Source: Alloyangia pacifica (GTDB taxonomy: Bacteria > Pseudomonadota > Alphaproteobacteria > Rhodobacterales > Rhodobacteraceae). Taken from it: a stretch of 64,000 nucleotides of DNA. The position numbers and the translations under genes were made by a program. The notes beneath the pieces are model-generated. The model saw only the letters and a program-made list of their open reading frames with translations, ran no database searches and was not told the origin of the DNA. The stretch spans positions 124,001 to 188,000 of the forward strand of contig NZ_FOZW01000006.1 in the NCBI RefSeq assembly GCF_900116195.1. Reading direction: 5' to 3'. This document shows, one piece after another, positions 43,261-53,100 of the stretch (the first letter of the stretch is position 1; each line of letters starts with the position of its first letter).

Positions 43261-45885
43261 ATGATCAAGGTGAACTTGCCCGACGATACGTCAACCCAGA
43301 GCCGAACAACGCTGGTCCAGACGAGCGGTGCTGCGGCCGCGCTTCTGCTCTGTGTCGGGCTCGTCGTCTGGCTCGCCTGGCTCGTCCTGCGCGAGATCGA
43401 CGACTTCTCGGTCGCCAACTCCGACAACCTGCAATGGAGCCTCGCGCAGGCGGATGTGGAGTTCCTGCAGTTCCGCCTGTCGATGAAGGACGCGCAGGAC
43501 AATCCGGCCGCAATGGAAGACGTGCGCCGGCGCTTCGACATTTTCTACAGCCGTATGGTGACGATGAGCAGCGGCCGTGTGTTCCACACGCTGCGCGAGT
43601 CGGTGCAATCCTCTGCCCCGCGGATGCGGGTTCTGGATTTCCTTGAGAACACGGTGCCGCTGATCGATGGGCCGGACGAGGAGTTCCTCGCCGAACTGCC
43701 GGACTTGCTTGAACAGTCCGAACAGGTCACCGCCGACGTCCGGGCGTTCTCGCTTGCGGCGCTTTCGGCCTTTGCCGAGGTTTCGGACGCACGGCGAGAG
43801 GGCATCACCGAGCTGATGATCTATATCGCCGCGGTGCTGCTGGCGCTGTTCATCGGCCTGACGTTGCTGGCCTACGCGATGTTCCGGCTGTTCCGCCTCG
43901 CGCAGAAGCGCGCCGATGCGCTGCAGTTCGCCAGCACGCGGATGAAGACCATCGTGCAGACCTCTCCCAACGCCATCGTTGTGACCGACGAAGTCGGCGT
44001 GGTGCGCGAGTTCAACACCGCCGCCGAGGCGCTCTTCGGCTACACCCGCGCCGAGGCGGTGGGGCGGCTGGCGCTGGAACTCATGGTGCCGGCGGAAACG
44101 CTCGCACGGCACCAGTTCGGCGCGCTGGCCTTCCTCGACGAGCACCGCCGGCCGCGCCCCGAGGAGCAGCATTTCGAGATCACGCTGCAGACCCGCGACC
44201 TGCACCTCTTCCCGGCGGAGGTTTCCGCCGACCGGGCCGAGGCCGACAACGCGCTCTACGTGTTCTACATCCGCGACATCTCGAACTGGAAAGAGGCCGA
44301 GGAGCAGCTCACCGAGGCCCGCGACCGCGCGCTCGCCGGCGAGCGCACCAAATCCGAGTTCCTCGCGGTGATGAGCCACGAAATGCGCACGCCGCTGAAC
44401 GGTCTTCTCGGCGCGATGCAGCTGATGCGCGACCATAGCCTCAGCCCGCGGCAGGGCGACCTGCTCGACCGGATGCAAAGCTCGGGCCGACTGCTGCTGG
44501 AGCTGGTGAACGACGTGCTGGACCTCGCCAAGTTCGAGGCCGGAAAGATGAAGGCCGAGGAGGCCCCCTTCTCGATCAACCGCCTGCTCGACGGGCTGGT
44601 CGAGACGGCGCAGCCGCTGGCGCAGACCTATGGCAACGAGCTCAACTGGCGCTGGTGCGGTGTCGAGGGAGGCGGTGCCATCGGCGACGCGCGACGGCTT
44701 CGGCAGGTGCTGCTGAACCTCGTGGGCAACGCCCTGAAGTTCACCCGTGACGGCAGCGTCGAGGTCGAGGTGGAATACCTCGACGCGGCGCGGACCGAGG
44801 TCGAGTTCCGGGTCATCGACAATGGCATCGGCATCGCCGAGAAGGACCTCGCGCGCATCTTCCAGGATTTCGAGACGCTCGATTCCTCCTACGCCCGCGA
44901 AGCCGGCGGCACCGGGCTGGGGCTGGGCATCGCGCGGCGTTTCATGCGCCTGATGGGCGGCGAGATCGGTGCCGAGAGCGAACCCGGCGAAGGCAGCCTG
45001 TTCTGGATCCGCGTGCCGCTCACGCCGGTCGCGGACGTCGAGGCGGACCCCGAAGAGCCCCGCGACTGCCCCGGCAAGCCAAAGCGCCCGCTCGACGTGC
45101 TGCTCGTCGAGGACAACGAGATCAACCGCTTCATCGTCCGCGAGATGCTCGAGGGCGAAGGCCACTCGGTCACCATTGCCGAGAATGGACAGGCCGGCGT
45201 CGATACTGCGGCGCTGCGCCGCTTCGACGCGATCCTGATGGACATCTCGATGCCCATCATGGATGGCACCACCGCCGCCAGCCACATCCGCGGCGGCACC
45301 GGCGCCTGCGCAGCTGCGCCGATCATCGCGCTGACGGCCCATGCCTTGCCGGAAGAGCGCGAGCGCTTCCGCAAGGTCGGGATGAGCGCCTGCCTGACCA
45401 AACCAATCGAGCGCCCGCTGCTGCTGCGCACGCTGGCGCAGGTGATCTCGGGCGAGATTCCCGCCATCCCGGAAGACGGGCCGCAAGCAGCTTCGGCAGC
45501 GCAGGCGAGCGCAGCTGCGCCAGCGGTAACTTCCGCCCCTGCGTCGCAGTCTGACCTGCTGGACGAAGCGCGGCTCGGCGCCTTCCTCTCCGAGGTGCCG
45601 CGTGCCGCGGCCGGCAAGTTGCTGGAACGCTTCTTTGCCGAGATGGACCGCAACATCGCGGCATTGGCCGAGACCTCTCCGGAGGATCCCGACCTCGCCC
45701 CCGTGGCGCACCAATGCGCCGGATCCTGCGGTCCCTTCGGCGTCGAGGCCCTGCGCCGCGCGCTGGGACGGATCGAAACACAGGTGAAGACCGGCACCCT
45801 CCCCGAGCCTGCCGAGCTCGAGGCCCTCGCCGACCTCTGGCAGCAAAGCCGAAGCGCGCTAGAGGCGCGACTCGAAGCCGCCTGA
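43261..45885 (+). CDS. hybrid sensor histidine kinase with receiver and Hpt domains
   Basis: Membrane kinase of 874 residues. Order: transmembrane helix about 22-42, periplasmic sensor about 43-185, helix about 188-210, PAS (about 230-350), HisKA with His373 in SHEMRTPLN, HATPase (NLVGNALKFT, DNGIGI, GTGLGLGIAR), receiver with Asp661 in ILMDISMPIMDG, and a C-terminal Hpt with His817 in AHQCAGSCG. It can run a full His-Asp-His relay whose last step would load the LuxR-type regulator. Starts 26 bases after the SUOX-fold gene, which likely feeds its periplasmic sensor. Confidence 0.92.
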   Translation: MIKVNLPDDTSTQSRTTLVQTSGAAAALLLCVGLVVWLAWLVLREIDDFSVANSDNLQWSLAQADVEFLQFRLSMKDAQDNPAAMEDVRRRFDIFYSRMVTMSSGRVFHTLRESVQSSAPRMRVLDFLENTVPLIDGPDEEFLAELPDLLEQSEQVTADVRAFSLAALSAFAEVSDARREGITELMIYIAAVLLALFIGLTLLAYAMFRLFRLAQKRADALQFASTRMKTIVQTSPNAIVVTDEVGVVREFNTAAEALFGYTRAEAVGRLALELMVPAETLARHQFGALAFLDEHRRPRPEEQHFEITLQTRDLHLFPAEVSADRAEADNALYVFYIRDISNWKEAEEQLTEARDRALAGERTKSEFLAVMSHEMRTPLNGLLGAMQLMRDHSLSPRQGDLLDRMQSSGRLLLELVNDVLDLAKFEAGKMKAEEAPFSINRLLDGLVETAQPLAQTYGNELNWRWCGVEGGGAIGDARRLRQVLLNLVGNALKFTRDGSVEVEVEYLDAARTEVEFRVIDNGIGIAEKDLARIFQDFETLDSSYAREAGGTGLGLGIARRFMRLMGGEIGAESEPGEGSLFWIRVPLTPVADVEADPEEPRDCPGKPKRPLDVLLVEDNEINRFIVREMLEGEGHSVTIAENGQAGVDTAALRRFDAILMDISMPIMDGTTAASHIRGGTGACAAAPIIALTAHALPEERERFRKVGMSACLTKPIERPLLLRTLAQVISGEIPAIPEDGPQAASAAQASAAAPAVTSAPASQSDLLDEARLGAFLSEVPRAAAGKLLERFFAEMDRNIAALAETSPEDPDLAPVAHQCAGSCGPFGVEALRRALGRIETQVKTGTLPEPAELEALADLWQQSRSALEARLEAA

Positions 45886-45904
45886 TCCGACTTCAGAACT
45901 GACC

Positions 45905-45937
45905 GGGGCCGAGTCGCGCGAACCTCGACTCGGCCCC
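45905..45937 (+). terminator. hairpin after the hybrid kinase
   Basis: Perfect 12-base stem GGGGCCGAGTCG / CGACTCGGCCCC with a 9-base loop, 19 bases past the stop. No T run follows, so it is a hairpin end or a weak terminator. Confidence 0.6.
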
Positions 45938-46016
45938 GCCACGCGGCTCGACGCCGCTTTCCCGCACCAGCTTCGTCACAGTCTTGCCGCGCTCTTCCCG
46001 GGCGCGGGGTAGCGCG

Positions 46017-46034
46017 CCTATCCGAGAGGATAGG
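46017..46034. promoter_or_regulatory. inverted repeat CCTATCC-GAGA-GGATAGG
   Basis: Perfect 7-base arms with a 4-base centre, 153 bases before the first glycosyltransferase. The same arms, spaced 14 bases apart, occur in the phosphorelay control region (42620-42647), which suggests a shared regulator. Part of the 301-base gap 45886-46186, which holds no gene. Confidence 0.5.
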
Positions 46035-46186
46035 ACTCTCCCCGCTTGCCCCATCCGGCACCCCTCTGGCGCGGGCGACAGCCTCCCGGGACCACAGGTA
46101 CAAAAGAGACATCGGACGCCAAGCGCCCAGCCTCGTACCCCTGTTGTTTTTCGATCCTGCCAGTCAGCAGAGAAGGATGCCCGAAG

Positions 46187-47101
46187 ATGCCCCGCTTTTC
46201 CGTCGTCATTCCCTGCTTCAACGCCGAAGACACCATTGCAGACACCATCGAGAGCCTGCTCGCCCAGACGGAACAGGACTGGGAGGCGCTCATCATCGAC
46301 GACGGCTCCAGCGATGACACCCGGCTGATCGCCGCCTCCATGGCCGGGATCGACATGCGCTTCCGCCTGATGAAGAACGACGGCGTCGGTCCGAGCGCGG
46401 CGCGGAACATGGCGCTCGCCGAGGCCGACGGCGAGATCATCGCCTTCCTCGATGCCGACGACACCTGGCACCCCGAAAAGCTCGAAATGCTCGACACCTT
46501 CTTCGAGGAGGAGAGTGCCGACGCCTGCTTCGGTCGCGTCTACCAGTCCGACGGCCGCACCGTGGGCTCGCTCACCGGCCCCTACGAAGGCACGCTGACG
46601 CTGCAGGCGCTGTTCGCCGAAAACCCGGTCTGCACCATGTCGAACCTGGCGATCCGGCTCGAGAGCTTTCTCGCCAGCGGAGGCTTCAACGCGGAGATCA
46701 GCCACAATGCCGATCTCGAGTGGCTGGTTCGGCTGATCGGTGACGGTGCCAAGGTGGTCGGCATCGACGCACCACTGGTGACCTACCGCAGCATCGGCGC
46801 CGGTCTTTCCTCCGATATCGAAGGCATGAAGGCGGGTCGCGCCATAGCGCTGATCAGCGCCGCGCGCTACGGCTTCCGCAGTGACGCAGGGGACGAGGCC
46901 GCCTACCTGCGCCGTCTGCTCTCCCGCGCCCTGCGCCGTGGCGCCCCGGGGATGGACACGCTCCGCCTCGGGCTCTCGGCCCTTGCTGCCACGCCCGGTG
47001 GCTGGACCTCGAGCCCGCTGCACGGCCTGCGCGTGCTGAGCACCACGCTGATCGCCGCCGTGCTGCCCCGCGCGCTGCGCAACGCACTGTTCTCTCGCTG
47101 A
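46187..47101 (+). CDS. family 2 glycosyltransferase (GT-A)
   Basis: Inverting glycosyltransferase of 304 residues: nucleotide-sugar fold FSVVIPCFNAEDTIADTIESLL, IDDGSSDDT, and the DxD metal motif FLDADDTWHPEK near residues 86-97, followed by a C-terminal helical part. No membrane anchor is obvious. ATG 46187 behind GCCCGAAG with an AAGGA box a little further up. First of three glycosyltransferase genes on one strand; sugar donor unknown. Confidence 0.88.
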   Translation: MPRFSVVIPCFNAEDTIADTIESLLAQTEQDWEALIIDDGSSDDTRLIAASMAGIDMRFRLMKNDGVGPSAARNMALAEADGEIIAFLDADDTWHPEKLEMLDTFFEEESADACFGRVYQSDGRTVGSLTGPYEGTLTLQALFAENPVCTMSNLAIRLESFLASGGFNAEISHNADLEWLVRLIGDGAKVVGIDAPLVTYRSIGAGLSSDIEGMKAGRAIALISAARYGFRSDAGDEAAYLRRLLSRALRRGAPGMDTLRLGLSALAATPGGWTSSPLHGLRVLSTTLIAAVLPRALRNALFSR

Positions 47102-47120
47102 GCCGCCGGAAGTCCCGCCC

Positions 47121-48098
47121 ATGCCCCGCGCCTCGATAATCGTCACGGTTGGCACTACCGCAGACCGGTTGCAGGATAGCCTGCGCAGCCTCTGCGCGCA
47201 GAGCTTCCCGGACTTCGAGATCATCGTCGTCATCGACGGCTCGGTCGACGGCTGTTCCGAGGTGGCCGAAGGTTTCGGCGACCTGCGCATCCGCGTGCTG
47301 CGCCAGCGTGCGCGCGGCATTCCCGGCGCCCGCAACACCGGCATCGCCGCTGCACGGGGCAGCATTATCGGATTCTGTGACGCGGGTGACCTCTGGGCAG
47401 CGAACAAGCTCGCCGCACATGTGGAGCACCTGCAATCATCCTCCACGATCGGCCTGAGCTACTCCGGCTTCGAGATGGTGACTGCCAAGGGCGCGCGGAC
47501 CAACATGTGGAAGCTGCCACGCCGGCGCGCCATCGGTGCCGCGGCAATTTTCAAGCGCAACCCGATCGGACCGGCCAGCAGCGCCGTGTTCCGCCGCGCC
47601 GCGCTCGACAGCATCGCCTTCCGGCCGCCGCAGGAGACCGAGCGCGACTGGTGGTTCGACGAGACCTTCCGCCAGGTCGAAACCCTGGAACTCTGGCTGC
47701 GCCTGGCCCTGGTCACCGACTGGGAGATCGCCGGGATACCGCGGCGGCTCTGCACCTGCCGCTCTTCGAGCGCCGACCCTGCCGCCTCGATGGGCAAGCA
47801 GCTCGCCGCCTGGGAGCGCATGGTCGCGAAGCTCTCAGCCCAGGACCGGCATTTCTTCGCGCGGCATGCGTCGGTCGCGCGCGCCTACCACTTGCGCCAC
47901 CTCGCGCGCTGCGCCATCGCCGTCGGGGATGCGCCGGGCTCCGCCCGCCTGCTTCGCGCCGCGCTCGCCTGCTCGCTGCGCCCGATCATCGAAGAACCCC
48001 GCAAGACGCTGGCAATCTGCGCGTCGAGCCTGCTTCTCACCGCCGCCCGAACGCCGCTCTATGATCGGCTCGCCGGGCAGCGCGGCAAGTCGGCCTGA
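47121..48098 (+). CDS. family 2 glycosyltransferase (GT-A), divergent
   Basis: Protein of 325 residues. GT2 N-terminal fold ASIIVTVGTTADRLQDSLRSL, VIDGSVDG and a degenerate donor motif GFCDAGDLW (DxG in place of DxD), so metal binding may differ. C-terminal half is helical with several cysteines. Starts 19 bases after the first glycosyltransferase, so co-transcribed. The altered DxD motif is the oddity; whether it is active is unclear. Confidence 0.8.
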   Translation: MPRASIIVTVGTTADRLQDSLRSLCAQSFPDFEIIVVIDGSVDGCSEVAEGFGDLRIRVLRQRARGIPGARNTGIAAARGSIIGFCDAGDLWAANKLAAHVEHLQSSSTIGLSYSGFEMVTAKGARTNMWKLPRRRAIGAAAIFKRNPIGPASSAVFRRAALDSIAFRPPQETERDWWFDETFRQVETLELWLRLALVTDWEIAGIPRRLCTCRSSSADPAASMGKQLAAWERMVAKLSAQDRHFFARHASVARAYHLRHLARCAIAVGDAPGSARLLRAALACSLRPIIEEPRKTLAICASSLLLTAARTPLYDRLAGQRGKSA

Positions 48099-48125
48099 GC
48101 CAGAGATCGCATGGAGACAAAGCCA

Positions 48126-49127
48126 ATGCTTCGCATAGCCCATCTTCACGAAGACCAGACCGCCGGCGACCTGGCTCGCTACCTGTCGTTTCTCGCGGCC
48201 GATCCAGTTCTGGCCGAGGCCGCCGAGCATCGCCCGGTAAGGGTGTCGCGATTTGCTGCCGGGGCGGCCGCCGTCAACGCCCGGGTGATCGTCTCGCATG
48301 TGCCGCTGAGCTTGCAGAGCCTGCCGGGGCTGATGGCGCTGCGCGCACGTTACCCGCATGCGGCGCTGGTGCACGTGGAGCATGTCCACTGCGAGGGCTC
48401 AACGGCGGCCACGCGCAACCGGGCCCGCCTGCGCGCGATGCTGCGGTCCGGCTATGCGCTGTTCAATCACGTGGTCGCACTCAGCCCGGCCCAGGCACGC
48501 TGGATGCGCCGGCACGAGCTGGCGAGCCCGGCGCAGCTTTCGGTGATCCCGCCCTGTGCGACCACCGATGCCTCTGCCACCCTGCCCGCCCCGAGCGGCC
48601 CGGTGCGCCGCATCGGCGCTCTTGGGCGGCTACACCGCCAGAGCGGCTTCGACATGCTGATCGAGGCCTTCACCGTCGTCTCGGATCCGGACGCCCGTCT
48701 CGACATCTTCGGTGACGGGCCGCAGCGCGCCGAGCTGCGCGCGCTGGCCCGAAACGACCTGCGCATCCGGGTGCATGGCAATACAACCCGGCTTGCCGCC
48801 CTGCGCCAGTCGGATGCCGTGGCGATCCCCTCGCGCTGGCAGCCCTCCGCGCTGGCCGCCCATGAGGCGCTGGCCGCAGGACGCCGGGTTCTGCACACGG
48901 GCCGCGATGCGCTTTCGCATGTCAGTGGCACGGGCCAGGTCACCGTTGCGGATCTCTCGGTCGCTGCCTGGAGCCGCGCGCTCAGCGACGTGCTGGCTGA
49001 GACGAGTGCTGCTCCGCGCCAGCCCATGGAGCCCGTCCGCGGGGCGACCATCGAAGGCTGGCAGACGCTGCTCGACCGGCTTGCCAGCCGCAAGACATCC
49101 GGCAGCAACGCGCTCGCCACGATCTGA
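48126..49127 (+). CDS. GT4-like glycosyltransferase (GT-B)
   Basis: Protein of 333 residues with an N-terminal acceptor part (ALVHVEHVHCEGSTAATRNRARL) and the typical GT-B C-terminal donor region: RRIGALGRLHRQSGFDMLIEAF, IFGDGPQRAELRAL, RIRVHGNTTRLAALRQSDAVAIPSRW and AAHEALAAGRRVL. ATG 48126 is chosen over 48111 because GGAGA lies 7 bases upstream. Last of the glycosyltransferase trio; its 3' end faces LysR 9 bases away. Exopolysaccharide or glycolipid assembly is a plausible role. Confidence 0.82.
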   Translation: MLRIAHLHEDQTAGDLARYLSFLAADPVLAEAAEHRPVRVSRFAAGAAAVNARVIVSHVPLSLQSLPGLMALRARYPHAALVHVEHVHCEGSTAATRNRARLRAMLRSGYALFNHVVALSPAQARWMRRHELASPAQLSVIPPCATTDASATLPAPSGPVRRIGALGRLHRQSGFDMLIEAFTVVSDPDARLDIFGDGPQRAELRALARNDLRIRVHGNTTRLAALRQSDAVAIPSRWQPSALAAHEALAAGRRVLHTGRDALSHVSGTGQVTVADLSVAAWSRALSDVLAETSAAPRQPMEPVRGATIEGWQTLLDRLASRKTSGSNALATI

Positions 49128-49136
49128 TACCGACCT

Positions 49137-50063
49137 TCAGCTGGCGCAGATCGCCGCCTGTCGCCGTCCCTGCGCCACCAGCCAGTCGCGCAATGCGCGG
49201 CCCATCGGCTTTTCGAGGCTCGCCCGATCCCAGGCCAGCCCGTAGGGCACCGAGAGCGGCATACGCAGATCGAAAGGAACAACCAGCCGCCCGCTGGCCA
49301 GCTCCTCGCCGATCATCGCAAGCTGGCCGAGCACGAAACCCCGCCCCGAAACCGCCGCGTCGATGGCGCTCGACGAGAGCGCGAAGGTCAGCGCCGAGGC
49401 CTCCGGCACAGGCGGCGCAGACACGCCGCAATACGCCGCCCACTCCGTCCAGCCGGGCACCTGGTGCGCCGCGAAACTCTCCATCCAGACGACCTGCAGG
49501 AGCGGGAAGTCGAAGATCTCCTCGGGCCGCTGCAGCACCCTCCCGTCGAGCAGTGACGGCGCGCAGGCCGGCACGATGCGGTCGGTGAACAGCTCGGTGT
49601 ACTGGCCGTGCGGCGGGGCGTCGTCGAAATAGAGCCGGAAGTCGACGTTGTCGCGGGTGAGGTCCGGCTCGATTTCGGTGCCCACCAGACGCACCGGCGC
49701 GCCGGGGTTCTCCGCGGTCCATTCGAAGAGCCGCGGTCCCAGCCACTTGTTGGTCACCGTGGTGAGCGAGCTGATCACGAAGCCTCGGCTGTTGCGTGCC
49801 CGCGCCAGCGCCTCGCCCGCGTGAGCAAGCTGGGCGAAGCCCTTGCTCAGCTCGGCATGGTAGACGCGCCCCCAGCTGGTCAGTTCGAGCTGCCGCCCGC
49901 GCCGTTCCAGCAGGGCGACGCCCAGATGCTCCTCGATCCGCCGCACCTGCTGGCTGATCGCCCCGGAGGACACGCCAAGTTCCTCGGCGGCGCGGCGCAC
50001 CGAGCCGCAGCGGCCCACGGCCTCGAAGGCCTGCATGGCGCGCAGATGGGGCAGTCCTGACAT
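49137..50063 (-). CDS. LysR-family transcriptional regulator (GcvA-like)
   Basis: Regulator of 308 residues: N-terminal winged HTH (HLRAMQAFEAVGRCGSVRRAAEELGVSSGAISQQVRRIEEHLGV, in pieces from residue 5), hinge, then the LysR substrate-binding domain (about 90-300). Resembles the GcvA group. ATG 50063 follows AAGGA at 7 bases. It lies between the glycosyltransferases and the RTX gene; LysR regulators mostly control a divergent neighbour but there is none here, as both neighbours are on other arrangements. Confidence 0.9.
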   Translation of the reverse strand: MSGLPHLRAMQAFEAVGRCGSVRRAAEELGVSSGAISQQVRRIEEHLGVALLERRGRQLELTSWGRVYHAELSKGFAQLAHAGEALARARNSRGFVISSLTTVTNKWLGPRLFEWTAENPGAPVRLVGTEIEPDLTRDNVDFRLYFDDAPPHGQYTELFTDRIVPACAPSLLDGRVLQRPEEIFDFPLLQVVWMESFAAHQVPGWTEWAAYCGVSAPPVPEASALTFALSSSAIDAAVSGRGFVLGQLAMIGEELASGRLVVPFDLRMPLSVPYGLAWDRASLEKPMGRALRDWLVAQGRRQAAICAS

Positions 50064-50154
50064 CGGGGTCCTTTGCAGGGAGACGCTTACGCGGATCGCG
50101 CGGAGTGAACCACGCAGCCGGGCGCTTGCCAAGGCACCGGCCCTGATCGCCGCC

Positions 50155-53100
50155 TCAGAACAGGAAGTCGTCCACGTCCAGCTCTTCGGCGGATTGGATG
50201 CTCAGCATCTGCGCCTCGCCATCCACGTCGAAGCTAAGGCTGGCGGTGCCGTCCTCCTGGACCAGCGACGCCATCAGCGCCTCGCCGTCTGCCCATTGGC
50301 CAAGCGCCGAGAGGTCAATCCGATCGGCATCCGCGAAGTCGGTGATGGTCACATTGCCCGCGACCGCGCTAATGCCAAAGATGTCGTCGCCCGCGCCGCC
50401 GGTCAGCGTGTCGTCCCCGCCGCCGCCCCAGAGCGAGTCATCGCCATCGCCCCCCTCCAGAAGCTCGTCCTCTCCGGTGCCGGTCAGTTCCAGGTGCGCC
50501 TCGCCGTCCTCGTCGAGCCACCACAGGCTGCCATCCTGGCTGACGCTGGCATCGGCGATCTCACCCTGCATCGCCGTGTCGCCGGTGCCGCCCAGCAGGT
50601 TGCTCAGCCGGATGCTGTCGTTGGGCACAACACCGTCGCCCTCGGCGATCTGCACGCCGTCCTTCTCGACATACATGAAGCCGGTCTCATCCACGCCGAC
50701 GGCCCAGGTCGCGGTCTCGCCCTCGATCAGCGCATCCTCGGCGACGACGTAATGGGTATAGCCACCCTGGCTGACCGAGAAGACCACCGCATTGCTCGGG
50801 CCCAACTGGCCGAAGGCGATGCGGTCCTCGCCCTCGCCGCCGAATTCGAACACCTGCTGGCCGCGGGCGTCGGTCAAGTCGTCGAAGCGCAGCTCCGCTT
50901 CAAACTCGAAGGCACCGCCGATCTGCGGCAGGCTGTCTCCGCTAAAGTCGGGCACTTCGGGCTCCGCCTCGCCGGTGTCGACTTCGGGGTCTGTGGCAGT
51001 CTCGTCTTCGGTGGGCAGAAGAACTTCAGTACCCGCCTCGGGGGTCCAGACCGCGTCGCCCTGGGCGAGGCTGACATCGCCAATCTCTCCCTGCAGCGTC
51101 GCTGTGCCCGAGCCACCCAGCAGGTTGACCAGGCGCTCGCTGCCAGCGGGCACGATGCCGTCACCCTCGGCGATCTGAACGCCATCCTTCTCGATGTACA
51201 TGAAGCCGGTCTCATCCACGCCGACGGTCCAGGTCGCGGTCTCGCCCTCGATCAGCGCATCCTCGGCGACGATCAGCGCGGTCACCCCGTCCTGCACGAT
51301 CTCGAAAAGAACCGCGCTGCTGGGGCCGAGCTGACCAAAGCTGATCCGGTCCTCGCCCTCGCCGCCGAACTCGAAGACACGCTGGTCGCGGGCATCGGTG
51401 ATGTCGTCGAACCGCAGGGTCGCCTCGAATTCGAAAGCCCCGTCGATCTGCGGGATCTCGCCCGAGGTCTCCGGATCGGTTTCGGGATCCGCGGGATCGC
51501 TGGGCTCTTCCGGCGTCACGGGGTCAATGGGATCCGCGGGGGCCGTCGGTTCTTCGGGCTCGGCCGGGTCTGTGGGATCTGTCGGATCTTCGGTCTCCCC
51601 GCCGTCCGAGCCACCTTCCGAACTCTCACCCCCGGCCCCGCCGGAGGTGTCTTCCGCCGTGTCGTCGGACGTCCATACGCCACTTTCCTGGGTGATCGAG
51701 ACCTCGGTGATCTCGCCGACAAGCGCCGTCTCGCCCGTGCCGCCCAGCTGGTTGGTCAGCCGCTCGCTGTCGGCAGGCACCACGCCATCGCCCTCGGCGA
51801 TCTGCACGCCATCCTTCTCGATGTACATGAAGCCGGTCTCGTCGACACCGACGGTCCAGGTCGCGGTCTCGCCCTCGGTGATCGCGTCCTCGGCGACGAT
51901 CAGCCAGGTGGCCCCATCCTGCACGATCTCGAAGAGCACCGCGCTGCTCGGACCGAGCTGACCAAAGCTGATCCGGTCCTCGCCCTCGCCGCCGAACTCG
52001 AAGACCTTCTGCCCCTGGGTGGCCGAGAGGTCGTCGAAACGAAGCGTCGCCTCGAACTCGAAGGCGCCGTCGATCTGCGGCAGCTCGCCGGTGGTTGCGA
52101 TCGGCTCGGCAGGGTCGGTCGGGTCGCTGGGTTTCGTAGGGTCGGCCGGATCGGTGGGATCAACCGGGTCCGCGGGGTCGGCTGGATCGACGGGATCAAC
52201 CGGGTCCGTCGCATCCGCCGCGGCGGGGATTCCCATCGCTTGCAGCTGTGCCGCCGAGGAGACCTCGGAGGCCAGCACGCCGACCAGCGTCAGCGCCACG
52301 CCTCCGGGAAAGCTCAGCACCGCGTCGCCGGTGCCGTCGCCCAGAGTGTCGCTCACCGTGACGTCGCCCACGTCGACCGGGTTGCCGTCGTCGTCGGTCA
52401 GCTCCGAGACATCGAGCAGGTCGTTGCCCACATAGGTTCCATCACCAAGTTCGCTCGGAGCCGCGAAGCCCTGGACCGCATCGAGCCCTCCACCGTCCGC
52501 CAGCGCCAGCGTGTCGACGCCCGCGCCGAGGATGATGTGCTCGACCTCGTCATAGACCAGCGTGCCGGTGCCATCGGTGACGTTGCCGATCTCGGGGCTG
52601 ATATGGCCGAGGTCGATGCGCAGATCATCGGTGACCAGCGACAGATCCAGCGTGTCGCCCAGCACCTCGTCGACGCCCTCGGCGTCCACCGTGTCGTTGC
52701 CGAAATCGTTCTCGATGTGGAAGGTATCGTCGCCCCAGCCGCCCCAGTAAGAGTCGTCGCCAGCGCCCCCCCAAAGATCGTCGTTGGCATAGGAGCCGCG
52801 CATCCAGTCGTTGCCCGCGCCGCCGTAGATCGTGTCGTTGCCCTCGTTGCCCTCGAGCGTGTCGTCGCCATCGCCGCCGCTGACGTAATCGTTGCCTTCC
52901 TGGCCGTAGAGCGAGTCGCTGCCAGCGCCGCCGACCAGCGAATCGTCGCCCTCGTTGCCCGAGATGGAATCGTCGCCCTCGCCGCCGATGACGGTGTCGG
53001 CCCCCTCGCCCGCGTAGACCGTGTCGTCGCCGGCCTCGCCGTGGATCAGGTCGTCGCCGGCATAGCCGAGGATGCTGTCACCGCCGTCGCCGCCCGAGAT

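Noticed and set aside
50540-52080. Spaced repeats that might look like a CRISPR array
   Set aside because: The units are about 390 bases and all in one reading frame; they are protein-domain duplications.
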